A stretch of DNA of 64,000 bases from Tetrahymena thermophila SB210 (taxonomy: Eukaryota; Ciliophora; Oligohymenophorea; Hymenostomatida; Tetrahymenidae): assembly GCF_000189635.1 (NCBI RefSeq), contig NW_002476463.1, positions 248,001 through 312,000 of the forward strand. The letters are read 5' to 3'. The notes under the pieces are model-generated. The model was not told where the DNA came from and ran no database searches. It saw only the letters and a list, made by a program, of their open reading frames with translations. Both the position numbers and the translations under genes were made by a program. Every line of letters begins with the position of its first letter. Within the stretch, counting starts at the first letter, position 1. Of the stretch, positions 49,843 to 63,318 are shown in pieces.

Positions 49843-51661
49843 TTATTTAATATGAGAAGTTTGTTAACTTATTTGAAACGATGTATTTAGGGTTTATTTG
49901 TTGAAACTCAGATGAGTTATATATAATATAATTATTTTTAATTTTTTTTAAGCTGATTTTTTAGCTTTTTTATAGTTTTTTTATTTTTTGTAAGATTTAT
50001 TATTTATTTGTTTATAAGAAATCAGCTATTAATAGTTTTCTGCTTTAAATAGTCGGCAGAGCTTCTAAAGAATTTATTAATATGGTGAATATCATTAAAT
50101 TAATTACTTTTTTTTGTTAGTGTTATTAATTAACAATTATGTCAGACCTATTAATTCGTCACTATTTATTTTTCTTTATTACGCAATTCTTGACTTAAAT
50201 TTAATTACAAATATAATCATCGTTTTTTATAATTTAAAAATCCGCTAATTAATTAATTTCTTGATATATTTTTATTACTACTTTCTTAATCTTTTTTCTC
50301 CTTTCTTATTAATAATTAATTACTTTCATTCTTCTACAAAAAGTAGTAAAACAAATTCAAATTTGTGATTTCCACTCAATTATATATTTATTTTCAAAGA
50401 CTTGTTGTACGTTTTTTGCAATAAACAAAAACTATTTTTGAATTTCATTGAAATAATTAAAATTATCTAAAAAATATTAATGCTTGAATAAAATATCTTT
50501 ATTCATGTATTTAATTGTTTAATATTTAAGATAATTAATTTACACTTGAATTTCATTAAATTTAACGTTAAATAATTGGATAATTTTCAAAAAAAAAATT
50601 TTATTTATTTGTAATCAAATGATAATCAAGTTAAATAACGTAAATTTGATATTTTATAAAGAGAATTTAAGCATCAAATGCATTTCAATCAATAAAATAC
50701 ACAAAACATCAATATTTAAATATAGAAGAGTAGTTAATTTTATTAACAATTTGTAACAAATATATTTATGTCTTAGAGATAGCTGCTGTCTTTATGTCTA
50801 AATAATTTTAGTTTAATATTCATATGTATATATATAATTCTCGTTTAAACTAAAAATTAAGCAGATATTTATTTGTTATAATTTCAAATTAGAGCAGTTC
50901 TCTATTTATTATTATAATTAGGTTGTAAATAAATATTCATTTAGTCGTCAGAGTATCTTTAGCATCATAGGTGAGCTGTTGAGTTTATTCTATTTTGTAT
51001 TATTTATTTAAAAAATTTAGAATTATAGGAAGGTAAGATAAATGCATGTATGCATGCATCACTGGTAATAAATAATTGATGATGAAAATATAGTGAATGA
51101 AAATATTAATGATGATATCATAAATTAAATTAAAAAATATATGTATTGGAAGTAATTAAAAAGCAATATCACTGATTAATAATTATAGTCTATTTCTTTT
51201 GATTTTCACTTAACTGTAATAAATTATATTCAAGTGACAAAAAAAGCTGCATAATTTGGGGCAAAACTTATAATTATGAGCTAAAATATGTAATTTTTAA
51301 TTAAATAAAGCCATAAATTGCATCATTATAATACTGAACTAACTTTCCAATGATATAAAATTTTATATAACAGGGTAGAAATTGTTAAAACAAATAAATT
51401 GCAATCAAAGAATTATTTGTTTTATTTGTTTACATTGACATAGTAATCAATCTGTCTAACTAACTAACTAGCCAAATATCTATCTATCTTCTTTTTGAAG
51501 AAAGTTTAAAAGTTAAATATTTAGAAATTTCTTTTAGAAATATCTTGACAAAAAATAATTTATTTGTAATGCAATCATTGATTGATTAATTTATTAATAT
51601 TCCATGTTTTTTAAAGTTAATAAGGGGGGTTTTGATGATATTTAAATTATATGATATGTAA
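49843..51661. other. Long intergenic
   Basis: About 1.8 kb of AT-rich DNA with simple-sequence patches (TCTATCTATC near 51478, GCATGTATGCATGC near 51043). No supported ORF or RNA. Confidence 0.4.
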
Positions 51662-51683
51662 TCAGATTTATTAAACTAGCGAA

Positions 51684-54600
51684 TCATTTGTTAACTTATT
51701 AATTAATTAAAACAATTTAACATAATTTATCTAGAGATGACTAATTATCAAGAAATTCATACCTATTACCAATTTAAATATTTCTGATTACTTTCTAATG
51801 CTCTAAATTTGGCCTAATAGTTTTTAATTCTCCTAACTATTAGCCTAAAATGAATTCTTATATAATGTAGATAAATAAATAGGAGAAAGGCAAAAATAAA
51901 TTAGACTCATATTAATCTAATTGTTTATCTACTTTGTTGCTAAAAATGGATTTTGATAGTTCATCAAAAAAAGTAAAATCTCTTCAGTAAAATTAAATAA
52001 TTAGCTATTACCATCAAAGCTACTTGTATCTTGTTCAGTCAATTCTATCCTAGAGAGTCGCTCATGAGTTCCTTTATTGCTTTATTGAGTAATATATTCT
52101 TTGATTCTATTATTTCGCTTTTTGAAATCATTATCATGATCTAAATTTTCTACATTTCTGTATTAATTTGTAATCATTCGCTCAACTTACTAATTTTGTT
52201 AGGTATTTATTGGTAAATCAAATATGATAAGTAGTTTGTGGGTAAAAATAAATTTCTTTTAAAACAAAACAAAATAATTTAAAAAATATATCTTTATTTT
52301 AAATTTCACAAGGACCTTCTAAAGTTACTTCTTATTTCAAAAAATTTTAAGTTAAATTACTTCGCTATCTACTTAGGTTAGGTTCTCCAACATGTGTTTG
52401 AGTATTTCACTTATTAACTTTGGTATATCAGACTTTTTATACTTTTATTAATAGAATCTTATTTTTTCATTTGATATTCCAAGAACCTAATTTTAAAATT
52501 ATTGAATTGTCATAAATAAATTAGAAATCTAAAACAAATGTTAATTTCATCGAAAATGATTATAAAAAATGAAAATTTTTATTTTTTTCATTTTATATTT
52601 TAAAATATTTTTTAATATGACAAAATAAATAATAATATTTTTAGATTGAACAAATGTTTTATTCATATATGAACAAAGTTTGATTATGTTTTAATTGCGT
52701 ATTTTATATTTAGCAAATAAAAATATTAAAAGTGATTTAAAAATTGTTTGTCTGTAATAGTGTAAACCAATTTTGGAAAAAATAATGAAATTAGCTTCTA
52801 TGATTAAAGATCTAGCAAATGTATTTGTTTGAATGAATACTTTTATAATTAATTAATTAATTAATTAATTTAGTTATAATAGTTATAAAAATGTAATACT
52901 TATAATAGTTATTATAAATATAACAACAGTAAATAATTAGAATTGCTGCTGTAACAATTATAAGAAATCTTTTATAAAAAAAATTTATTAATAATAAATC
53001 CTTACTCTTTCAATTTTAGCTAGATAATTTATTCCCCAATTATATATTTTTTATTCTATTAGTCTAGCATTTTCAGCTTTATTTGAAGTGTTCTAATACT
53101 TTGTAATAAGCTCATCTATCTCCAACAATGTTTGCTTATTTTCTAATCTATCTTAAGGTTATTCTGCTTTTAGATTTTATAGTTTCTCCTTTAGCTATTC
53201 ATTACTTTTTTTTAAATTGTCTATCTTTTATTCATATTCTTCTATCGATATTAATAATCGACTGTAAGTGCTTTCCCTATTCAAAAATTTATGTACAATT
53301 TCACCTGCTTCACAAATACCCTTTTTAAAATATTAAATTAAAAATTTCCTACTGCATATAATATAAAAACTCTATATTTATCTATGTTAATTTTAATTCA
53401 AATGTTCGATTCAATTCTTTATAAAATTTTTAGAAAGAAGTGCTAAAATTTTTTGCTAAAATTAAATAAATATTTATTACGGTTGCTGCTTTAATTTTTT
53501 AAAAAGATTTTTCAATATTCTCATATGTACTCATTTCTTTTTCCATCTTTCTTTTGAGAAAAGTGCTTAAAAACTAGTTTACAAGAAAAAGCTATCTCCA
53601 TTTTTTCTAATATAATGAATTAAAAGTAAATATTTTGTAAGATTAATTATTCAATTTAATTTATATAAAATATAATTCTACTATATTTGTATCACGCATA
53701 TCTGTTTGTGCTATTTCTGCAATTTCTTACTATCTCTTAATTCTCTCATCTCTATTCTCAATAAAGGTAATTTATAATCACACCTTAACATTTTTTCAAA
53801 ATAATTTACCTTTGTTTTTCCAAATCTACTTATTGCTCTATTTCTTGCTAAAACTTAGTTAGATTCAATTCTCTTTCTTATTGAATTAATTATTTATGCT
53901 TTTTGATATTTTATTTAAAGATTAATTTATTACTAAATAAAATATTTCAAAAACATATAAAATAATTAACATAAAAAAATCACCTTCTTAACTTCTTCTA
54001 AAGCAATCTAAGCTTTAACTTCTTTGAAGGAAATTTAAGATAGTTTAACATTTGCTTAATTGAGCACTGTATTACTCTAATCTAATGTATCCTTTCTTTG
54101 ATTTACTTATAGCTTGAAGACTTAGTTGTCTTGCTATAAAATTAAATAATTATTATTATTAAAAACTGCAACAATAAGAAGCTAAATAAAATTATTTAAG
54201 ATTTTTGTTATATTTTTTCAAGATAATTGGATTACTCTCATTCTATTAATCATATGAAGATAAGTCTTTCTATTTGATTCAACCTCCAATAACTGCTATT
54301 AAAACTTTTCATACTCTAATTGCATTTATTCATGTACCTAAAAGTAATAAATAAAATATTATAATTCAACTATATAATCTTGTTAAAACCTAATAATAAA
54401 TATTAATTTTATGATCAACATATCAGAAAAGAAAGTTGTATTTTTATATTTGGGATTTATATTGAATATTAATATATCAATTTTTATTCGCTTAATTTTT
54501 AAATATTTCCAGTAAATTTTTACCTCCTCACTTCCATAAACTCCAATAGAGAGAGTTGTTTCAGTTTACTTCATAATTTCAAGCTCGTTCTATTATAAAA

Positions 54601-55252
54601 TAATTTACAACAATTGAAATTAAGATTAAAATTTAGAAAGTTTTTACTCTCATTTTAATTATTTCTTTTTCTAATTTTGTATATTTATTGCGCAATGTAT
54701 CATAAGATTATTTCAGAGACATCATATTGTTACTAACCTCAGCTTAATAATCAATTTTCTATTTTTAATAGTCAAGATATTTAATGCATATTACTAAAAT
54801 AAGATGAGAAATTATATATATTTAAATGCTATTCTAAACAAATTATTAGATGCATCGATTTATGTAGAAATGAGTTAAAAATAATGAAACCTCTGAGTTT
54901 TTTAATTATTTAGATAGAAGGCTTTCTTCGTACCCCAATATGTCTTTAACATTATTTGATCTATTAATAGTTAAAATACATTTTAAATTATCTCTAAAGC
55001 AATAAATAATTATATACTAATAGTATTTATTTATAGAACGGATTGCTGATTGCTGTAAAGTAGGCATTTAACTCTAATTATTATCAATCGGATTTCTGGC
55101 AGATTGAAAATCTAACGATTTAAATTTCATGTTCTACGCTTTGCTTACATCTATTTCTAAAGATACCTAATTTAAAATAGTAAAAGCAATTCATGGAAAT
55201 CGATTAACCTTTTTATAATAATTGTTTATACTGGAATTCGGGAGGTACTCAT
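51684..55252 (-). CDS. Outer dynein arm docking complex-like coiled-coil protein
   Basis: Exons on minus: 55232-55252 (uncertain first exon), 55018-55166, 54891-54960, 54648-54758, 54524-54589, 54236-54337, 53984-54133, 53810-53898, 53682-53751, 53481-53606, 53006-53320, 52361-52486, then a last exon from about 52189. All are coiled coil. The diagnostic part is W..LFLVNQFLSTFLKRKMEKEM, AFQ-like SFQKIKAAT, GICEAGEIVHKFLNRESTYS and IYNWGINYLAKIER. These are the conserved middle of the CCDC63/CCDC114 (ODAD1; Chlamydomonas DC2/ODA1) family, which fixes outer dynein arms to ciliary doublets. The 520-nt intron 52487-53005 is long for this genome. The 3' end is unsettled: an optional intron after SSFDG changes the tail and the TGA (51662 or 51684). 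If ATG in exon 2 is used, the first exon drops out. Confidence 0.75.
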
Positions 55253-55931
55253 TTTTAATTTATTTGGTTACTTTACAAAACTCTTTAATCTGAAATTTTT
55301 ATTTAGATAGATAGATAATAATTGTTTAGCGAAGTACAATACATTTAAATTAATATTAATAATAATATCTATCTTGTGTTGTAATATTAAATAAAAACGC
55401 ATTACATCAATTTTTTTTTTTTTATAGCTGCATTTAATATACTAACACAATTATCATTAAATTTATAATAAAATGTTTTACTAAAATCAAACAGAACTTT
55501 TTCTATCATAAATAATCCTTTCAAAAAAATTATAATTTAAGAAATAAATGTAAAATGAGATATTTAAATGCTATTCTTTGAAATAATCAACAGAGTATTT
55601 ATTTATTAGATTAATTTTTTGATTGAGAAAATATTAAAACATTTAGAAATCAGCAAGCAAACATTCTATATCTTTTTAAAAGATGCTTACAGAAAAATTT
55701 TTAATGAAATATTTATAGTAGCAATTTTGATTTACAAGATGCAAAAAAAAATAATTAAATCCCTTTTTAACTTGTTTTTTGTGTGTATGAATTTGATGGA
55801 TTTGTTACTTTTAAAAGAATCTATAAATAATCATTGTTTATTCTTAATTAATTAATAACAGTGATTTTTTAAGCCACTTAAAATTAAATTTTCAACATAA
55901 TTAATTACTATTAAAACTTATTGAGTAAATA
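55253..55931. other. Intergenic between divergent genes
   Basis: Shared 5' region of the docking-complex-like gene and the 633-residue gene. A standard-code ORF at 55619-55855 has no protein-like character. Confidence 0.4.
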
Positions 55932-58176
55932 ATGAGCATAAATGATCAAAAACAGAGAAGAAGAAGATCAAATCAAAAGCAAAAAGAAATGAATTAGTAT
56001 GTAAAATATATTACTAATAATAATTTTATATGACCTATTCAATATTTCTAAATAAATAATCAATTAATTAGCCCTGAAAATGAGTATTAAGTTGAATTTT
56101 AAGATGGAGAGCTCTCATAATTAGACCATTCTTCTAATATTCAAAAAGTGAATACAAATAAAGGATTACAATCAAGAATGTTTCAAAATATTTACTTTAA
56201 TAGAATTTCGCTTAGAGAGTACATCACCTTAGGTAATTTGAGTTTAGCTTTTATCGCAACTATTCATAATGTGTTTGTTTTGTTTTTTATTGAAAAGTTA
56301 GACTAGATGAATTCACAAACCCGATAGTATTAAAAGATAATGAAAATATCATTTCTAATATTCGAGATGTCATCTAAAATATATTTAATGAGTTATCTTT
56401 ATATGAAAACAGTCTTTTAGTGTGTAAAGATTCACTAAGAAATAAATATGTCGTTTACTTTCATAGTAATTTCATTACATTTATTTTTAAATAATCAATA
56501 ATTTCAATCTAAATTCTATGTATAAAATCTTTAAAAAAATAAATTCGTTAATAATATAAAAAAGATTTATTTGAAGCTGATTAAAAATAGATTTTTTTTT
56601 TAAATATAAATTTTAATTTAAAATAGACTGTGATTTGATGCCATTTAGTTATTGCTGCAATTAACCAGTATTAGTTGTCCTTGATAAATTTGGGTCAGGT
56701 AAAGTAAAATGCTAAAATTCTCCAAATCTATGCAAGAATTAAGGAGTATTATCTCCATCTTTTAAAGTAAACTTAAATGACCCATATAGATAAAACAATA
56801 AATTTCACGAATAAGTGAGCATAAATCAGATTAACTAAAAATACTCTAAAGAGATTTCTAAAAGAGTAATAAATGGAAGCTACAAAGTGTTTAACATTTA
56901 GCAAAAAATAAAATCTAAAAATAAGGAACTCAAGAAGTTTATTGATGAAGATATTTACAAGGATAACTAAATGCATTCTATAATACCTACATCCCATAAT
57001 AATTCGATAAATACAATTAATATTAAATAAATATAAAACACACTTGTTGATATATAAAATATTTCTTCATCAAATCACTAAAGTTAGTACACTCATAAAC
57101 GCAACAGTTAAAGGAAAGATTATTATTAGCATTTTCTAGAGAAAATTGATATTCCATCGTTAAATGTTGATAATCTTATAAGGGAATAAAACTAAGATTC
57201 ATTAAATAGCATTTCATACCTGCCTAAATTTTATATCAAAACAGATAGTTAAAATAAAGGAATTAAAATAGCATAGAGTAGTAATGTAAGTAATAATGTA
57301 AGCTATGCAGATGATTCATTTATTCCTTCAGCTCTTAAAAAAAGACTATTTACTCCAGATAAATCCAAGAGAAAAGGAAGAGAGAGTGAATGTCTACCTT
57401 AATCAAAGTTAAGCGAGTATCAAGATATTTAACCACTCAAAAACATATAAAAAACAAAAGAATTTTAAACTCTTTAAAAAATAAGATAAAGAATTTCATC
57501 GTTGACTGGTCATAGTCCTAACACTAAATTATCTGATTATGATCATTATAAACTAGATGGATATAATTATTAAATACCAGAAGCTGTTGAATATCAAAAT
57601 TAAATTAATTTTAGTTAGCAGATAAAAACTCAAGCAAGTGGATCAATCTTATTTAACAAAAAGCCACTCAAAACAGAATTTGATTAATTGTAATCCTAGT
57701 CTTCAAATCATGACAAAGGATATAACCTGTTGAGCCAACCAGCAGCTTAATATTCTGAAATATCAAGTTATACAAACTAAAATGTAGAAAAACATTGTTT
57801 ACAAAATATTAATGAAAATAATAATTAAGAAAATGAACAAGAAAATGAGGAAGATTTTATGACTGATAAAAAGTATAATTTTAAGCATAGTTTAACCCCT
57901 TTAACTTACAATGATTATAAAATAGTAAAAACTAAAAATTCCCCTAAATCAAGTAATAACCCTTAATAAAAGCCTTCTCTTAGCCCTTCTTCTGCTAGAA
58001 ACGCTAATGACCATAATAAATTGCATGTATTTTAGAGTGTTTTAAGAAAACAGCTTAAACCTTATAAAGATATAGTCTAATAACTTGGGATAGCTCCTTA
58101 AATGCAATCAAATATTCTAGGAAATTATAAAAATTCCATTACTATGTAAAAAGGTATAATACCATCTTTACTTTGA
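55932..58176 (+). CDS. Unknown 633-residue low-complexity protein
   Basis: Four exons (55932-55996, 56072-56232, 56298-56423, 56627-58176) give 1,902 nt, 633 residues plus TGA. The N-terminus is very basic (QKQRRRRSNQKQK). A conserved-looking region at about 60-150 (FQNIYFNRISLREYITLG, VRLDEFTNPIVLKDNENII, LLVYCDLMPFSYCC, VLVVLDKFGSGKVKC) contains the only hydrophobic strands and five Cys. The rest is Ser/Asn/Gln/Lys-rich and probably disordered, with possible phosphorylation sites (TPDKSKRKG, SPNTK, NSPKSS, KPSLSPSS). No membrane segment. I do not recognise the family. Confidence 0.8.
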
Positions 58177-59457
58177 TTCTAGGTGCTAAATTAAAATAAA
58201 ATTTACTTTCCTTCCATTTTATAAAATTATTTCCTGACCTTGAAAATATTTATCATTATTAAGTAAAATAAAGTTTGATAAATATATTATTTTTTTATTC
58301 ATCATTAAATTAAAAATTTTCAAATACATGAAAATTGTAAGTAAAGCATTTAAAAAGTTTCATGCAAAAGCATAAAATAACAGCCGTATTCATATTAAAT
58401 GGAAAATAAGAATTATAATTCAAAAATTTTTTACAAACTCTTTTAGTTTGGAATTTTATTTTAGTCAACTGAATTAATTTTTTATGTTTCATAAACTAAT
58501 GTAAAAATATTTTGAGTAATTAATTTATCAATGAAAAATAATAGAAGAATAATAAAATATTAAGGTTAAAAAATATTTGTATTACTTGTTATATAAAAAA
58601 TATGAATTTATTGAGTGTTAAATTTAAAGTTCAAATTATTTTTTCATAAAATAATAGAATAAAATTTTTAAAGATAATTTTTTTCTAACATAATCCAACT
58701 GAAAATGTTTAGTTTATAAAACATATTATTATATTTCACTAATTATTAAGTAAATAAATATAAATATTAAAAAATTATTAATACTATTATGAGTATTATA
58801 TGAAATATTTAAATATTTATTATCAAATAAATTAACAAAATGCCAAAAATTTTATTTTAAAGATAAATTGAATTTCAAAGACTTAAATATGCTTTAATTC
58901 AATTCAAATTTAAATATGAAAAAATAAAAGCATTTAAAAAAAAAGAATGTGTTAATAAAAATTTTTTTTAAATTAAAATGATAAAACAAAAATAATTTTT
59001 TATTTTAAAAATAAAGTTTCTGTTTTTGTTAATTTAAAGAAGTCAAATTGTGGATTTTATAAAAAATTGAAATCCATATTAAAAAATATGAATTCGAATA
59101 TTCAATTTTTTCTTGAAAGATAAATTTAATAAAATGTTAAATCTATAAAAATTTTCTATTTAAGATATTTATTTTATAAAAATATTATTTTATTAAATTA
59201 AATTAAAACTTTTAAATGTGTTTGATTTTTATGGAAAATCAAAAAATATGAAAAAAAAAGAGTGATTTAATATAGATTCATATATAAATTTATTTAAGTA
59301 TAAACAAAATATTAAAATTTAGTAATTTTTTTAGAATATAGTTTCAGTTTGTTATAAATTTTTTTTATTCATTTAAACTTAGTTAGTTGATGAAATTATG
59401 AAAAATTTAAAATAATTTGAATCTTCTTTTTTTTGCCTTTTTAATTTTTTTGAATTT
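58177..59457. other. Intergenic between convergent genes
   Basis: Over 85% A+T, many homopolymer runs, no supported ORF. Confidence 0.4.
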
Positions 59458-62284
59458 TCACCAAGATTTCACAAAGAATTATACTACTCTACGTGCCTTA
59501 GATATTTTCTTAGAGAGTTTTTAAATAATTAGATTGTCAATATTTCTATTATTATATTCAATCATAAATAAAATGTTAAAACTTATAATAAAATTAATTA
59601 ATTACTTAATGCTTAATTAGAGGATTAATATATTACTCCATTATCTAATTTTATCTCCAATAACTAGAAAATCTTCTTAGTCGTTTGGGTAATTTCTATT
59701 AAAAAAATTTATTTTTTAAAATAATGAGATGAAGAATTAAATAAATTTACATCAGCCTTAAATTGAGTCTACTCAAGCTATTTATCAATGTTATTTAATC
59801 CATCATTTATATTATACCTTCTTTGTCAATATGATCCATACTATTTTTTTTTTTTTTTTAAATTATTTATTTAAAAGAATAAATCTACCTCAGTTTTATT
59901 TGAAGTTAGCATAAAACAGGACATTTTTTCAGATTTTTAAATAGATTTACTAATTGTTATGTATGTATTTCATTTTCTCTAATTTAATTTAAATAATTTA
60001 TTTGTATAATTTTAATACTAAATATTATTTTTTACTTTAGCTTTAACTTAAGGTGTCTCAATTTCTCTAATAGCTATAGAGATTTAGTAAATAAAACTAA
60101 GTCATCTTAACCTAGCTTACAGAAACTAGTTTATAAATAAGGAAAAAATTAATAGCAATATTTTAACAACACATCTTTATAATTAATTACTTAAGATTTA
60201 ATTTTAGACAATTTAATTGATGGCATAAGGATAAATCATTGGCAAACTACTCTAAGAATGGTTCGGAAAAATTATTTTTCCTTTTAAACATAATTAATTT
60301 TATGAAAATTGAATTTTAACATTTTACTTTAAAACCAAAGTTAATTGTTTCAAATCTGCTAACTTGCCTATATTTTTACCTACTTCTGATATTTCCTTTG
60401 AAGAGATAGAGTTATTTCTAATTATTTAAAATTATAAATTCTTTAAATTGAATAATCAATAATAATTAATTGTACCTAAAGTAGAGCTTTAGAACATCAA
60501 GATTGATAAGTTAACCTATTGAAACAGCAAAATCACTTAATCCTTCTGTGTTGTCAACACCTCTTTAGTAAATAATAAGATAATTAAAAAGGCAACTTAT
60601 TTCAATAAATAAATATTACGACAAGCAGAGCTTCAGAAATTTTAAATTTCGATAGTTTTGAATATTTTAATTAAAAATTTCAAAATCTGAGTGATTTAAT
60701 TTATTTGAACTTGAATAATAATTAATAAATTTTTAAATATTCTAATTAGTTCTAATTTACGATAAATAGAGGTTGAAATTCTCTAAATTTAATTTCCCAA
60801 ATTTGCTCATTAAAATTTCCAGCATACTTCTATCGAAATTTGATTTGCTACATAGAAAATAATAATTAATTAAATGGTTTTTTTTGTGTTTTAGAAGATA
60901 TTACTAGGCTGAGAAAAGAATTGAATTTATATTTTTATTTTCTGAAATGCACTATGCTAGCGTTTCTAAATTTTCAGAATCTATTCCTGTCTTGCTAAAT
61001 TATTTTAAAATACCATAATACTTACTATTATAAATTTAAATTAATAATATTATAACCTTAAATTTAGTTAAATATTTTCTAAGTATTTTAAATTCCTGAT
61101 GACCCTTCCGATTCCAACAAAAGAGTCTTTTTCAACTGGATTGTCTCTAAAAAAATTAATTTAACTATTTAAAAATTCAGAAATTTAAAAAAAACCTAAT
61201 ATTCAATTCTAGTCTTGTTATTTTTTGTAGCTTTTCTAAGCAAAGAAGTATGTGATTAAAGCACTTCTTATCAATGTTATTTTCACTTTTTTGTAATTAA
61301 AATTAAAAAATTTAATACTCAAAAATTCAATTATTTTATAAACCTTAAATAAAGGCAGACAATTTTTAAATTTTTGCATTCGCTAAAAGCGCTTGCTAAA
61401 TCCTCTAAATCTTCAAGTCTGATTTTATATTCGCTTTTTAAAATAATTAAATTAAAAAAATTTTATTTATTTATTTAATTTACAGAATATGTATTATCAG
61501 TTATTCTAAATTATGGCATTTCCTAATTTATTGGCTAATTCTTTAAAAGTCTTCCTTCTCGTAATAGTATTTTTTTTGTCTATTTTATAAATAAATTGTT
61601 TTGTAAAATAGTATTATTGTAAAAGAATTACCTTTTATCAATTATTAAATTTCTAACATGTTAATAAACTCCTATTTATAGCTTAGAGAATGATTAAATA
61701 AAGAGGCAAACAAGAATAAATTTACTTCATCATGGTTAAACATTTTATTTTGAAAATTATTAATTTGGTCAGTGGTGTACACTTTAGGATCTTTTAAAAA
61801 GTGATTTATGTGTTTGATATTTTTTAATGCTTTGATAAATTATTTTACACAAATCGTATTCAATAAAATGAATTGAATACATGCTTTCAGGCAATTATAG
61901 AATTTCTTCTTAATGATTTAAAAGCTCTTCTTAATATAAAATGTGGTTTTAATTAAAAAAAAGCTGATCTTCAAACTAATTCTCTATCTCTTTAAAGGCT
62001 AATTTAATAAATTTATGTAATCTGTCAACTTAATCATATTCATAAGGCTATAGATCATCTTGTTCTTCTCCCATTACTTGGCTATCAATCAAAAAAATAG
62101 CTGTTTAATAGCCTTTTTGTTAATTGAAAGATTTTAAAGCCAAGAAAAAAGATCCTTCTGCTATAACACTCAAATCTGCATAGTGAGGATATTTTATTTA
62201 AATAAAATCTATATTCTTAAATGCAAATGTTTATTGATCATGCTTAACCTATGAGTTTACTGTTGAATTCTATTCTATTTCCAT
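59458..62284 (-). CDS. LRR protein with kinase-like N-terminus, frame broken in exon 1
   Basis: ATG at 62284, C-terminal exon ending FFVKSW and TGA at 59458-59460. Exon 1 (61632-62284) starts with DLSVIAEGSFFLALKSF, like the first strands of a degenerate kinase N-lobe in the ciliate kinase-LRR family. It changes frame in or after a run of eight T (plus-strand A at 61955-61962) and goes on with FYNCLKACIQFILL, FIKALKNIKHINHFLKDPK and VNLFLFASLFNHSL up to a GTAATT donor. Downstream are short exons that each look like one repeat: IRLEDLEDLASAFSECKNLK (~61350-61430), CLEKLQKITRLELNI (~61205-61285), VGIGRVIRNLKYLENI (~61070-61145), LETLAQCISENKNINSI (~60905-60990) and others to about 59560. Not every exon join was solved. 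Functional gene with sequence error, or recent pseudogene. Confidence 0.6.
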
Positions 62285-63318
62285 TTATTTTTATTTTTAA
62301 AATTCTAAACTTCAATTAAATATACTCTAAAATCTCCTTAATTAAATTGAAATTTATCAAAGTGATCTATTCTAAAAAAAATTTAATTTATCACCAATAT
62401 TATTAAAACTTTAAAAAGGGGGCTGACTGAATATTTTAAAGAATAAAAATTAACTTTCTGATTTTTAATTTAAATATACTCCTTTACTAATTTTTTTTTC
62501 TTGAATTAAATTTATTAGATATTTTAAATTATATTTTCAATTTAAATAAATAATTTGGTTATTAGGATATTAATTTTTAAATAGAAGTAAAATATCCATT
62601 TCAATCAAAATAATTAAGATAATTCTAACTTAAATTTTTTCTTTTCGTTAAATACTTAATTTTTGTTCTATTTAAAAAATTTTTAATTTTTAAATGAAAA
62701 AATAAATAAAACAATAAACCATTTTCATTAATTTACTCTTAAATTAATTACTAAAAATAAATGTGTAAAATATGAAAAATATTTTATCATTTAAATTAAT
62801 TTATTTGATTTTTATTAAATATTTATTTATTTCTTATTTATTGAAACCTATTTATTTTAATTATATTTTTAGCTATGAATTTTGAAGGTAATTTGTATCT
62901 TTGATATTAGGACTAATAATTTTTAGTTAAAACTGTTTATATTTTAATTAACATATAAATTTTTTGTAAAAGAAGAAAATATAAAAAAAGAATGAAATTT
63001 GCAACCTAATTATAATGTTTTAGTGAAGTTAAATGACTAAATAACTTAATTTGTTTTTTAAAATTACATTTTTTAAAAATAAAAAATAGTTTTATACAAA
63101 TGAAGAAATATAAATAAATTAGTTGAAACTTTAATACTTGTAAGTTTCTTGATTTTTATTTATTTATTATGATAATAAATAAATTAACAAAAAAAAGATA
63201 GTAATCTTTTACAAAATTAGATGCACAAAAATTAGCTTAAAATAAAGAGCTTAGTCACCTTTCTTTGTACTTCTAGTAAATATATAACAAAATTTCTTTA
63301 AAAAAAATTTTTTTTTTA
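62285..63318. other. Intergenic between divergent LRR genes
   Basis: Extremely AT-rich spacer without a supported ORF. Confidence 0.4.

Noticed and set aside
52190-52255. Alternative hydrophobic exon extension (KFIFTHKLLIIFDLP) in the docking-complex gene
   Set aside because: A better acceptor at 52190 gives a purely coiled-coil continuation (QVERMITNQYRN).
55619-55855. 78-codon plus-strand ORF
   Set aside because: Lies in a divergent promoter gap, has no protein-like pattern, and its length is expected by chance in AT-rich DNA with one stop codon.
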